Shown here piece by piece: positions 24,587 to 33,361 of a DNA stretch of 64,000 nt. This stretch comes from CSP1-5 sp041599135 (lineage in GTDB: Bacteria; Methylomirabilota; Methylomirabilia; Methylomirabilales; CSP1-5). The number at the start of each line of letters is the position of its first letter. Positions within the stretch are counted from its first letter, which is position 1. The notes under the pieces were generated by a model, which did no database searches, was not told where the DNA came from, and worked only from the letters and a program-made list of their open reading frames with translations. Location of the stretch: positions 1-64,000 of the forward strand of contig JBFHXD010000001.1 of NCBI GenBank assembly GCA_041599135.1, read 5' to 3'. A program made the position numbers and the translations under genes.

Positions 24587-25789
24587 CTAGACGTCGCTGG
24601 CGATAATGAAGAGGGGCTGATGAAAGAGCGTTTCGTACTTCGGCCGGAGTCGCTCGACGTTGTAATACTTGTTAATATCGACAACCTTCTTGCGCCCGCT
24701 CACCACGTCAATCGGGACGGTGTTGTCGTAGCATCCGTTGCGGAAGCTGACGAGACGCCCCGACGTGCCTGACAGCACCAGGTCCAAGGCGAGGTTACCA
24801 TAGGCCATAGGCACGATCGAATCGAGCGCATCGGGATCGCCACATCGCACCAGGTAGCCGAGCCGCTGGTTTACGAAGTTGATTTGGCGCCCGCGGTTGA
24901 ACTTGGGGGAGAGCTCCTTGAGCCGAGCCGCCACCTTGTCGCCGATCCCACCGAGCTTGCGGTGGCCATACTGGTCTTTTTCTTCGCCCTCGAAGGTCAT
25001 TTCCTCATGCCCTGTCATCACCGCGCCCTCGGATACTAAGACGACGGCGTATTTGCTCGAATGACGATTTCTGTCATAGACGAGGAGCTCGGTTAGGCGC
25101 TCGATGTCAAAGGGATGCTCAGGAATCACACAACGGTCGGCCGCCCCCGCCATCGTCGGCAACAGGGCGGTGTAGCCGGCGTACCGCCCGAAGACCTCAA
25201 TGACGAGGAACCGCTCGTGTGACCCGGCGGTCGTTCGCAGTTTGTGGGTCAACTCGATCGTTCGGGTAACACACGTGCTAAAGCCGATGCAATAGTCGGT
25301 CCCGGGAACGTCGTTATCCATCGTCTTGGGGACCCCCACGATCTTGACACCCTCTTCGTGAAGGCGTTGCGCATAACTGAGGGTATCGTCGCCACCGATG
25401 GGAATCAGGAAGTCGACACCCAGGAACTCCAGGTTTTTGAGAACGTCCGGGGTGACGTCGTTGATGTTCCCTTCGTACTTGGTCTTCAGGTGGTCGGGGA
25501 CGAGAATTTTCGGAAGGCGGCTCGGCCGGGTTCGCGAGGTATGGATAAAGGTTCCCCCCGTCCGTCCGGCCCGGTTGACGACTTCTTCAGTCAGGACTTG
25601 GACCTGGGCGCTATTGTCGGCCTCCTTGTCCGGAACCAGCTCGACCAGTCCGGCCCAGCCGCGTCGAATTCCGAGTACCCGAAATCCCTCACGCAAGGCG
25701 CGAATGGTGATGGCGCGGATGGCTGGATTGAGCCCCGGAACATCACCTCCGCCGGTCAAAATTCCGATCGTGCCTCTGTGCGCTGCCAC
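24587..25789 (-). CDS. pfp: Phosphofructokinase, pyrophosphate-dependent type
   Basis: 400 residues of the PFK-A fold: GILTGGGDVPGLNPAIR at the N-terminus, IPIGGDDTLSYAQRL (132-135 GGDD) and VGVPKTMDNDVPGTDYCIGF (PKTMDND). Asp in place of the second Gly of GGDG and Lys in PKT are the residues that switch the phosphoryl donor from ATP to pyrophosphate in this family, so it should be a reversible PPi-PFK. Start is GTG, with GAGGAGGA 8 bases upstream. It has its own sigma-54 element 136 bp before the start. It is convergent with treT. Confidence 0.85.
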   Translation of the reverse strand: MAAHRGTIGILTGGGDVPGLNPAIRAITIRALREGFRVLGIRRGWAGLVELVPDKEADNSAQVQVLTEEVVNRAGRTGGTFIHTSRTRPSRLPKILVPDHLKTKYEGNINDVTPDVLKNLEFLGVDFLIPIGGDDTLSYAQRLHEEGVKIVGVPKTMDNDVPGTDYCIGFSTCVTRTIELTHKLRTTAGSHERFLVIEVFGRYAGYTALLPTMAGAADRCVIPEHPFDIERLTELLVYDRNRHSSKYAVVLVSEGAVMTGHEEMTFEGEEKDQYGHRKLGGIGDKVAARLKELSPKFNRGRQINFVNQRLGYLVRCGDPDALDSIVPMAYGNLALDLVLSGTSGRLVSFRNGCYDNTVPIDVVSGRKKVVDINKYYNVERLRPKYETLFHQPLFIIASDV

Positions 25790-26157
25790 GCGAGCAATCC
25801 TCCTCGACGCCGCGTCAATCGAAGTTCATCTCAGTCCGGCTGTCCATCCAGGAACCGCATCCCTTTTTGCTTTTGCTGCCTTTCAATGGTCCGCGATCAA
25901 GAGTGTCTTCCAAGAAGCGCAGTGAGCAACTTCAGTGCCAACGCACCTGAGTCAGTATCCCTCGCCGTGCTAGGCTTGTCAAGCACACCGAAGCCGACCT
26001 GGAATGACCTTCGGTAAGCACGAGGGTTCCGGGCAAGGCACGGCATCCCTCAACCTGGACTTCGCACAGGGTCTCGGCTAAAGTGAGCAAGGGCAAGCCC
26101 TACGCCCTAGCAGGGGCTTAACGAGCCGGCGGGTGACCGCGTTGACGAGATGCAGAG
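25790..26157. other. Divergent intergenic region between PPi-PFK and glycogen phosphorylase
   Basis: It holds the sigma-54 element of the minus-strand gene (25925-25940). I saw no clear sigma-70 promoter for glgP; GC-rich inverted patches near 26085-26120 could fold. No gene is supported. Confidence 0.5.
25925..25940 (-). promoter_or_regulatory. Sigma-54 -24/-12 promoter of the PPi-PFK gene
   Basis: The minus strand reads TGGCACTGAAGTTGCT, an exact TGGCAC-N5-TTGCW match. The leader would be about 125 nt, ending at the GTG at 25789. Confidence 0.68.
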
Positions 26158-27918
26158 ATGCCTGAACAGCGGAGAGTCGCGTATTTTTCGATGGAGATTG
26201 CTCTCGAGGCGGGAATGCCGACCTTCAGCGGGGGTCTCGGCATCCTGGCCGGAGACACCGTTCGCTCTGCCGCTGATCTGAACGTCCCGATGGTCGCAAT
26301 GACACTCCTGCATCGCAAAGGGTATTTCTACCAGCGGCTCGATGCCAGTGGATCGCAACGCGAGGAGCCCGTGGAATGGATCGTCGATGACTTCCTGGAA
26401 GAAACGTCAGCACGGGCGTCCGTGGTGCTCGAGGATCGGACGGTTCACCTCCGGTCCTGGAAATACGAGGTGGTTGGCATTGGCGGATTCAAGGTGCCGG
26501 TTTATTTCTTGGATGCCGACCTCGCGGAAAACTCTGCATGGGACAAAACGTTGACGTACTTTCTGTACGGGGGAGATCAGCACTACCGGCTTTGTCAGGA
26601 AGTGATCCTCGGCATTGGGGGCATCCGAATGCTCCGTGCCCTTGGGTATGAAAAAATTGAGCGATTTCATATGAACGAAGGCCACGCTAGCCTTCTAACG
26701 TTAGAGCTTTTGACCGAGGAGGCCAGAAAAGCCGGCAGACATTCCATCGGCCGAGAGGATATTGAAACGGTGAGAGAAAAATGCATCTTCACGACCCACA
26801 CTCCCGTTCCCTCCGGGCACGACCAGTTTCCCATGGATCTCGTAAGCCGAGTGCTCAAGTACCGCAAAGGTCTTTTTGACATGAGCGATGCGCTCTCCGC
26901 GGACGTGATCCGTCGGGTTCTTCGCCATGACGAACATCTGCTTGACATGGAAAGTATGTTTCGTCCTGAACTCACGCTCAACATGACATACCTGGCTCTC
27001 AATCTCAGCCGGTATATCAACGGCGTCGCGAAAAAGCACGGGGAAGTATCGAGACTGATGTTTGCCGGATATACCATTGATTCCATTACGAATGGTGTCC
27101 ATGCCGCCAACTGGATGGCACCATCCTTCCAGGAGCTCTTCGATCGCTATATCCCCGGATGGCGACAAGACAACTTCAGCCTTCGCTATGCGCTCAACTT
27201 CCCCAGACAAGAAGTGTGGCAGGCTCATACGCAGGCCAAAAAACGCCTGATTCATTCTGTCAACCGCGAAGCCAACGTGGGCATGGATGTGGATGTGTTG
27301 ACGATCGGCTTTGCACGGCGCGCCACGGCGTACAAAAGAGGCGATCTTCTCCTCCAGGATCTGGAGAGACTCAAGAGCATTGCCGCAAACGCCGGCCTGT
27401 TTCAGGTGATCTACGCGGGCAAAGCGCATCCCCAGGATTACGGCGGCAAAGAACTCATCAAACGCATCTTTCAGGCCAAAGATTTGCTCAGGCACAATAT
27501 CAAGATCGCGTATCTTGAGAACTACGATGTGGAACTGGCGAAGATGATGATATCAGGTGTTGACGTGTGGTTGAATACACCCCAGCGACCCCTTGAGGCG
27601 TCGGGAACCAGCGGGATGAAAGCGGCGCTGAACGGTATCCCCAGCTTGAGTATTCTGGATGGGTGGTGGATTGAAGGCCACATTGAGGGAATCACAGGCT
27701 GGGCCATTGGGGAACACGGACGGGAAAAGGACGGAGAGAATGACCGATCCAAAGATGCCTCCTCACTGTACGACAAACTGGAACAGATCATTATCCCGAT
27801 GTTCTATCAAGATCGGAATCGCTTTATCGATGTCATGCTCCACGCCATTGCGCTCAATGGCTCGTTCTTCAATACACACCGGATGATCCAACAGTACGTG
27901 TTGAAAGCCTATTATTGA
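26158..27918 (+). CDS. glgP: Alpha-glucan (glycogen) phosphorylase, short bacterial/archaeal type
   Basis: 586 residues, the length of the short TIGR02094-type phosphorylases. Start VAYFSMEIALEAGMPTFSGGLGILAGD, middle NEGHASLLTLELL and HTPVPSGHDQFP, and the pyridoxal-phosphate lysine in RPLEASGTSGMKAALNG. It releases glucose-1-phosphate from glycogen or maltodextrin. The ATG has a poor ribosome site but the N-terminus aligns with the family. Confidence 0.9.
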   Translation: MPEQRRVAYFSMEIALEAGMPTFSGGLGILAGDTVRSAADLNVPMVAMTLLHRKGYFYQRLDASGSQREEPVEWIVDDFLEETSARASVVLEDRTVHLRSWKYEVVGIGGFKVPVYFLDADLAENSAWDKTLTYFLYGGDQHYRLCQEVILGIGGIRMLRALGYEKIERFHMNEGHASLLTLELLTEEARKAGRHSIGREDIETVREKCIFTTHTPVPSGHDQFPMDLVSRVLKYRKGLFDMSDALSADVIRRVLRHDEHLLDMESMFRPELTLNMTYLALNLSRYINGVAKKHGEVSRLMFAGYTIDSITNGVHAANWMAPSFQELFDRYIPGWRQDNFSLRYALNFPRQEVWQAHTQAKKRLIHSVNREANVGMDVDVLTIGFARRATAYKRGDLLLQDLERLKSIAANAGLFQVIYAGKAHPQDYGGKELIKRIFQAKDLLRHNIKIAYLENYDVELAKMMISGVDVWLNTPQRPLEASGTSGMKAALNGIPSLSILDGWWIEGHIEGITGWAIGEHGREKDGENDRSKDASSLYDKLEQIIIPMFYQDRNRFIDVMLHAIALNGSFFNTHRMIQQYVLKAYY

Positions 27919-28001
27919 CGCTATCCCGAAAGAACCAACCATTTTACTCAGAGACCTTTCCGTCAACGTTCCGCTGTGATAGCATGGCCCGGCGGAGGCA
28001 G

Positions 28002-28793
28002 ATGATGCGGACTGGACCCTTTGAAGCAGGTGAGAAGGTTCTTTTGATCGATCCGAAGGGCCGCAAGTACCTTCTCACGCTTCGGCCGCACAACAAGTTC
28101 TCGAGCCACCTGGGGACCATCTCCCACGACGAGATCATCGGCCGTGAGGAGGGGACAGCGCTGTATTCCTCCGGAGGCGCTACATTCATCGCTTTCCGCC
28201 CCACCTTTGCCGAGTATACCCTCAAGATGAAGCGGGGGGCTCAGGTCCTTTACCCGAAGGATATCGCCACGGTCCTGATCTGGGGCGATATCTTTCCCGG
28301 CGCCACCGTGGTCGAAGGAGGAGGCGGCTCGGGGGCCCTGACCATCGCTCTGCTGCAGGCCGTGGGAGAAAAGGGGCAGGTCATCACCTATGAGGTCCGG
28401 GAAGATTTCCTGCGGCAGGCGAGGGTCAACGTCGAGACCTTCCTCGGAAAGGTTTCGCATTGGGTCACGAAGCTAACGAATATCTACGAGGGCATCGATG
28501 AGGTCTCGGTGGATCGCGTCGTCTTAGATCTGCCCGAGGGATGGCGTGCGGTCACGCATGCCGCGAACGCGCTCAGGCCTGGTGGGCTTCTGCTCGTCTT
28601 CTTCCCAACAGTTCCCCAACTGCAGGCCATGGCAGACGCCATCGAGCAAGAGCCCCGCTTGAAACTCCAGGAGGTTTTCGAGGTGGTCCACCGTCCCTGG
28701 CGAGTTCAGGGACCGAGCGTTCGACCCGAGCTCCGCATGGTCGCCCACACCGGGTTTTTCATGTTAGCGAGAAGATTGGCAGGAGGAGGGTGA
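28002..28793 (+). CDS. trmI: tRNA (adenine58-N1)-methyltransferase TrmI
   Basis: 263 residues. N-terminal beta-domain (FEAGEKVLLIDPKGRKYLLTL) and SAM-binding Rossmann domain (GATVVEGGGGSGALTIALLQAVG, ITYEVREDFLRQARVNVE, VDRVVLDLPEGW), the TrmI pattern with LDLPE in the catalytic loop. It makes m1A58 in the T-loop, next to the T54 position treated by TtuA. ATG 28002/28005 lies after GGAGG (27994-27998); an ATG at 27984 is a less supported alternative. Confidence 0.87.
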   Translation: MMRTGPFEAGEKVLLIDPKGRKYLLTLRPHNKFSSHLGTISHDEIIGREEGTALYSSGGATFIAFRPTFAEYTLKMKRGAQVLYPKDIATVLIWGDIFPGATVVEGGGGSGALTIALLQAVGEKGQVITYEVREDFLRQARVNVETFLGKVSHWVTKLTNIYEGIDEVSVDRVVLDLPEGWRAVTHAANALRPGGLLLVFFPTVPQLQAMADAIEQEPRLKLQEVFEVVHRPWRVQGPSVRPELRMVAHTGFFMLARRLAGGG

Positions 28794-28803
28794 GGGAGGG
28801 GTG

Positions 28804-31800
28804 TCAGCTTTCTGGACGCTGGAAGACCTTATTGTAGATCGCGCGAACCCGAGATGTGTGAGCGGCAAAATCTTGGAGAAATCGCTCGCCGGGCGGCCCA
28901 TCCCCCTCCAGTGCATACCCGAGCCGGCGGGCTAGCTTCTGTAGCTTGGCAGGGGCCTTGGGGATGGTGTTGACTGAGAGATCGGCGACGATCCGAAGCC
29001 GGTTCTCTGCCATTCGCAAGAACCGGTAGGATTCGCGCAAGGTCTGGTACTCGTCGGTCGCGAGCATCCCTTCCTGATGAAGGGCATCGAGGGCTTTGTG
29101 GGTGTTCGGCTCCCGGAGGGCTACGCGATCTTTGCCCTGAAGCAACTGCAGATACTGCACAATGAACTCAACCTCGACCATCCCCCCCGCACCAAGTTTG
29201 AGGTGCAGCCCTGTGCCCCGCTTCACGCGTTCCTCCTCCATCCGGTGGCGCATCACATGGATCCGCTGGCCCAGATCGGCAGGCACCGGTTGCTCATACA
29301 CGAATGCGTGTATGAGATCTCGGAGGCTTTCCGTGAGCTGCTCGTCTCCCGCCACGACTCGGGCCTTGACGTAGGCCTGTCGCTCCCAGCTTTCAGCCCG
29401 CCGCTCGAAATGGTCGCGGAACGCTGCCATCGACTGTGCGAGCGGTCCTTTGCTCCCCCCGGGTCTCAGCCGGCTGTCGACTCGATACGCTGATCCCTCT
29501 CTGGTAATGACCGTGAGATTTTTGGTCACGCGATCTGCCAGCTTGCTGAAGAATTCGATGAGGTTCGTGGAGGCCTCCGGCGACGCGACCCGGTCATCGT
29601 ACACAAAGGCGACGTCCAGGTCGGAGCTGTAGTTCATCTCGGCGCCCCCCAGCTTTCCCAACCCGAGAATGGCGAACCCGCTGTGTTCCATGACATGGTA
29701 GCGGGAACCCAGCTCTTCCCACGCCAGTTCCAACGCTCCAGTGAGACAGACCTCTGCCAACCGGGTCAGTTCCGCCTGGGTATCGATGAGGTCCGCTTCC
29801 CCCAGCACGTCCCAGGCTCCGATACGCAGCTCTTCCACCTTTTTGAACCGGCGGAGGACATCCAATTTCCCGCTTCCGGGCGGCGGCGCCCGCAAGACCT
29901 CCTGCAGCTCCCTGAGCATCTCCCCACGAGACGTCCGATACTTCAGGCTGACGGGGTCGAGGAACAGATCGATGAGTTCGGGATGCTGAATCAGCGTACG
30001 GGCGAGGAAGTCGCTCACCCCGAAGAGCCTGAACAGGACGCCCAACGCCTCCGGCTTCTCTGCCAGAATGGAGAGAAAAACCCCCTGGGCCCCGACGGCT
30101 GCCACCAGTCGTTCGAAATGATTCAGGGCCATGTCGGGATCGGGGGCATCCCGCAGGGCCTTCATCAGATGCGGTGCCACGTGAGCCAATGCCCAACGCC
30201 CCGCCTTACTGTAATGGGCAAAGGGGGGTCCATCCCGTAGGAGCTGAAAATTGCGATAGGCCCGCTCCAGATCCTCGAAGCTGATCTCTTGCAGCCTTTC
30301 TCGAATTTCACTGGCGGGGACGCCTCCTTCGAAGAAGAGGGCGATCTCATCCCGCTCCGCGACCCCAGGTGGCGCCTCCGGAGGACTCAACAGGGCGTCG
30401 TACACGCGCCGAACCGCGTGGGTGTGCGTCCGGTAGTCTCGCAGAAAGTCTTCCACCGGCTCGGTCGAGATCCGGCTGTGGTATCCCGAGCGTCGGGCCA
30501 GGTGAAAGAGCTGTCGTGCATCCTCTGGGAGGGTGTGGGTCTGGCGGTGGTGCAGGATCTGGAGCCGGTGCTCGACCGTCCGGAGAAATACATACGCTTT
30601 CACCAACGCAGTGCAATCTTGATCCGAGAGATACCGTCGCTGGGCCAGTCGGTGGAGGACTCTCAGCGTGTTAGGCTCTCGGACCCAGGGGTCGCGCCCC
30701 CCATGAAGAAGCTGGAAGGCCTGCACGACGAATTCGATTTCCCGAATGCCCCCAAAACCCCTTTTCACATCGCGGTAAAGCTTCCGTTCCTGCCGGAGGC
30801 TCTGCTCGATCCGCGCCTTCATCGCCCGGACCTCCTGAACCGCCGTCTGGTCCAGGTATCTCCGGTAGATAAAGGGAGTAATCATCTGGAGAAACCTCCG
30901 GCCCAGCCGTTCATCTCCCGCCACAGGCCGGGCTTTGATCAACGCCTGCCGCTCCCACGTCTGCCCCCACGATTCATAATAGGTTTCGTAGGCATGAAGC
31001 GAGAGACACAGATCCCCCTGCCCCCCGCCGGGGCGGAGACGGGTATCGACGCGAAAGACGGAGCCGTCGGGCGTGACCGTCCCGATGCCCCTCACGATCA
31101 TCTCAGCCAGCTTGGCAAAGTACTCATGGTTCGAGATCCTGCCCTCCCCTCCGTTCGCCCGCCCTCGCACGCCGGTCGTCTCTCCCTCGGCCTCATACAC
31201 GAAGAGGATGTCGATATCCGAACTATAGTTGAGCTCCTCCCCGCCGAGCTTCCCCATCCCTAAGATACAAAAGGCACCCTCCTGCGCTTGACCTTGCGGC
31301 CCGAGCACTTGGGGTGTCCCGTACCGTCGGCCCAGCTCTTTCTGACAGATTTCGTAGGCCGCCTGCAGGGTCACTTCTGCCAAACGGGACAGCTCCTGAG
31401 TGATCCCGGCGAGATCTTGATTACCCAAGAGATCCTGAAGGGTGATGCGAAGGACCTCGCGCACCTTGAACCGCCGGAGTGCTTCCCACTTTCGCTCCAC
31501 GCTCGGAAGGCGATCGGTCATGGACACGAGGTCCCGGGCGAGATCCGCCTTTTGTCCGGGCAACCGGAGGACCCCTGGTTCGAGGAGCCACTCAAAGAGC
31601 TGAGGGTGGCGGATCAGCACATCAGAGAGGTACTGGGAACTGCCAAAGACAGTCAGCAAAAGATCCAAGATCTTCTGTGAATCCCCGAGAAGGCTGAGGA
31701 GAAAACCCCGATCGATCACGACCCCAGAGAACCGCTCCAGGTTGTTGAGCGCCATATCGGGATCGGGGATATTGGCAAGGGTTTCCAAAATGGCAGGAAG

Positions 31801-31923
31801 AATGCGGGTGAATGCCTGTCGGTGCAAGGGATGCTGGCCCAGGGATTCTAGGTTCTTCGTGGCCCGGGCAATGTCGGCAATACCGACCTGCTTGAGGTGG
31901 TCAGGGAGATCAACTTTTTCCAT
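28804..31923 (-). CDS. glnE: Bifunctional glutamine synthetase adenylyltransferase/adenylyl-removing enzyme
   Basis: 1039 residues, slightly longer than E. coli GlnE (946). Two nucleotidyltransferase domains: N-terminal adenylyl-removing (GMGKLGGEELNYSSDIDILFVYE) and C-terminal adenylyltransferase (GLGKLGGAEMNYSSDLDVAFVYDD), each followed by a PII-uridylyltransferase-like domain (GFGGIREIEFVVQAFQLL, GAGGMVEVEFIVQYLQLL). It adds or removes AMP on glutamine synthetase; the target Tyr is present in the GlnA encoded at 36364. It ends convergently with trmI, 10 bp apart. Confidence 0.92.
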   Translation of the reverse strand: MEKVDLPDHLKQVGIADIARATKNLESLGQHPLHRQAFTRILPAILETLANIPDPDMALNNLERFSGVVIDRGFLLSLLGDSQKILDLLLTVFGSSQYLSDVLIRHPQLFEWLLEPGVLRLPGQKADLARDLVSMTDRLPSVERKWEALRRFKVREVLRITLQDLLGNQDLAGITQELSRLAEVTLQAAYEICQKELGRRYGTPQVLGPQGQAQEGAFCILGMGKLGGEELNYSSDIDILFVYEAEGETTGVRGRANGGEGRISNHEYFAKLAEMIVRGIGTVTPDGSVFRVDTRLRPGGGQGDLCLSLHAYETYYESWGQTWERQALIKARPVAGDERLGRRFLQMITPFIYRRYLDQTAVQEVRAMKARIEQSLRQERKLYRDVKRGFGGIREIEFVVQAFQLLHGGRDPWVREPNTLRVLHRLAQRRYLSDQDCTALVKAYVFLRTVEHRLQILHHRQTHTLPEDARQLFHLARRSGYHSRISTEPVEDFLRDYRTHTHAVRRVYDALLSPPEAPPGVAERDEIALFFEGGVPASEIRERLQEISFEDLERAYRNFQLLRDGPPFAHYSKAGRWALAHVAPHLMKALRDAPDPDMALNHFERLVAAVGAQGVFLSILAEKPEALGVLFRLFGVSDFLARTLIQHPELIDLFLDPVSLKYRTSRGEMLRELQEVLRAPPPGSGKLDVLRRFKKVEELRIGAWDVLGEADLIDTQAELTRLAEVCLTGALELAWEELGSRYHVMEHSGFAILGLGKLGGAEMNYSSDLDVAFVYDDRVASPEASTNLIEFFSKLADRVTKNLTVITREGSAYRVDSRLRPGGSKGPLAQSMAAFRDHFERRAESWERQAYVKARVVAGDEQLTESLRDLIHAFVYEQPVPADLGQRIHVMRHRMEEERVKRGTGLHLKLGAGGMVEVEFIVQYLQLLQGKDRVALREPNTHKALDALHQEGMLATDEYQTLRESYRFLRMAENRLRIVADLSVNTIPKAPAKLQKLARRLGYALEGDGPPGERFLQDFAAHTSRVRAIYNKVFQRPES

Positions 31924-31973
31924 AGGTTATGCCTAACACAGGCCAAACCATTTGTAAAGGAGATGGGGGGCCT

Positions 31974-31989
31974 TGGCACGAACCTTGCG
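31974..31989 (+). promoter_or_regulatory. Sigma-54 -24/-12 promoter before a Cys-rich mini-protein
   Basis: TGGCAC-GAACC-TTGCG; only the last base differs from TGGCAC-N5-TTGCW. It lies 57 bp before the ATG at 32047 and is almost identical to the site at 32333. Confidence 0.68.
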
Positions 31990-32046
31990 ATTTACCCGGG
32001 CCAGCGACCGGGGTACTGGTGCTTGTCCTAACCCGAGGAGGAAACG

Positions 32047-32244
32047 ATGAGCCTCACCGTGTGTAGCCGGTGTAGTGGGGAGGTTTGGATCGGGTCTATC
32101 GAGGCGCCGTGCTGCGAGAAGGAGCTCTTGGTGCGTTGCTGCTCCGGGTGTGGTGTCTTCGACGTCGTGTCGCCGGAGCACGAACAAGAGGCCCGAGAAA
32201 TTGCCTCCATGCTAGACCACGACATGCACAGGGACGTGCCGTAA
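32047..32244 (+). CDS. Cysteine-rich zinc-ribbon-like mini-protein
   Basis: 65 residues. Cysteines form CSRC (6, 9), CC (22-23) and CCSGC (31-32, 35), followed by an acidic helix (SPEHEQEAREIASMLDHDM). The ribosome site GAGGAGGAAACG immediately before the ATG is excellent. Two or more zinc sites are likely; function unknown. It sits between two matching sigma-54 promoters and is probably co-regulated with the PilZ gene downstream. Confidence 0.7.
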   Translation: MSLTVCSRCSGEVWIGSIEAPCCEKELLVRCCSGCGVFDVVSPEHEQEAREIASMLDHDMHRDVP

Positions 32245-32332
32245 TTTGGCTAGAATTCGCACCGCTACCGACACACCGCCGACAGGTTACCTCGTAAACT
32301 ATTGATTTTATGGAAGTCTGGGCCAACCATTA

Positions 32333-32348
32333 TGGCACGAACCTTGCC
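32333..32348 (+). promoter_or_regulatory. Sigma-54 -24/-12 promoter before the PilZ gene
   Basis: TGGCAC-GAACC-TTGCC, identical to the 31974 site over the first 15 of 16 bases. It is about 37 bp before the ATG at 32386, leaving a leader of about 28 nt with its ribosome site GGAGGAT. Confidence 0.7.
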
Positions 32349-32385
32349 ACATGTATTCGGGCCGAATCATGCTGGAGGATACCAC

Positions 32386-33057
32386 ATGGCTTATGATACC
32401 CCCATCGGTGGCTACGCACGTCACGACGCGTACTTACCCGTAGAGTGTACTGCTGGAGGGGCGGGAAGGCCCCGCCGAGTGCTCTCCGGCAAGACGCGGT
32501 CCGTCGGTGCCGGTGGACTCGAAATCCTGCTGTCCGAATCCCTGCCGCCCGCGACGCCCTTGATCATCCGGATCTTCGGGGGAGACCCCGTCCATGGGTA
32601 CGTCGCCTGGGTCGACCAAGGCAGATCCAAAGATCCGGGAAGCCCAATCCCCCATGGGGTGACCTTCCAGCAAGCGGTCGATCCAGACCTGGTCCTCCAA
32701 TGGCTCTATCGTGCCGAACGGCAGTCAAGCGCTCGAGCCCCGGTCCAGTTCCGCATCGAGGTCCACCATCAAGGCGAGGCCGGGCAGGGGACGTGCCTCA
32801 ATCTCAGCCGGGGTGGCATGTTCATCGCCACCGATCAGCCTGCATCTCCAGGATCGGATGTCTCGCTCTTTTTCACTCTGCCGGGGATGTCCCACCGTTT
32901 CTCGATCCTCGCGCGCGTGGTCTGGAACCATGGTAAGGAGACGAGGCTAAGTAGACCACCTGGGATTGGCGTTCAGTTCCTCGACCCGAAGCCCGCGGAG
33001 GCTGCCTTGATCGGGTCTGTCGTCGACCGCATCTGCGAGAATCTCCCAACGGGCTGA
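32386..33057 (+). CDS. PilZ-domain protein (TIGR02266-like)
   Basis: 223 residues. The C-terminal half is a PilZ domain (RAPVQFRIEV, GTCLNLSRGGMFIAT, ILARVVWNHG, GIGVQFLDP). The N-terminal half repeats the fold weakly (RHDAYLPVEC, KTRSVGAGGLEILLSE, GYVAWVDQG), so it may be a tandem. The RxxxR and D/NxSxxG motifs that bind cyclic di-GMP are partly kept (LNLSRGG), but the arginine motif is not clear, so ligand binding is uncertain. The start follows GGAGGAT and matches the sigma-54 promoter position. Confidence 0.78.
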   Translation: MAYDTPIGGYARHDAYLPVECTAGGAGRPRRVLSGKTRSVGAGGLEILLSESLPPATPLIIRIFGGDPVHGYVAWVDQGRSKDPGSPIPHGVTFQQAVDPDLVLQWLYRAERQSSARAPVQFRIEVHHQGEAGQGTCLNLSRGGMFIATDQPASPGSDVSLFFTLPGMSHRFSILARVVWNHGKETRLSRPPGIGVQFLDPKPAEAALIGSVVDRICENLPTG

Positions 33058-33221
33058 TCATCGGTGCGCAGCTCTCTTGCCTTGCGCAGATTCATTCAAT
33101 CAGCTCGAGTCCTGCCGACAACGAAACACAGCCTTTCCCCGCTCGATTTCCGATCTCCGCCGGCGCCCCCATTGGCAAGGGGAACAAATCCCGGTATAGT
33201 GACAGCTGTCGGCTGCCAGCA

Positions 33222-33350
33222 GCCAACAGGCTGGAAGGCTAGCAGGCTAGAATGCTAGGAGGCCTTGGTGCTTCTAGCCGTGACTGTTAGCGTCTCCCGA
33301 GTTCGGTTTTTCGAGCGTCAAAGCGTTCTAGCATCCTAGCCTGTCAGCCC
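33222..33350. repeat. 8-bp-period CTAG-rich dyad element upstream of the SDR gene
   Basis: Left half CAACAGG CTGGAAGG CTAGCAGG CTAGAATG CTAGGAGG; right half AAAGCGTTC TAGCATCC TAGCCTGT CAGC, its degenerate reverse complement, with about 50 bp of less regular DNA between. It fills most of the 304-bp gap 33058-33361, which holds no gene. Confidence 0.78.
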
Positions 33351-33361
33351 GGAGGTTGGGC

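Noticed and set aside
30289..31263. 324-codon plus-strand frame opposite glnE
   Set aside because: Antisense to the glnE nucleotidyltransferase domain; no homology pattern.
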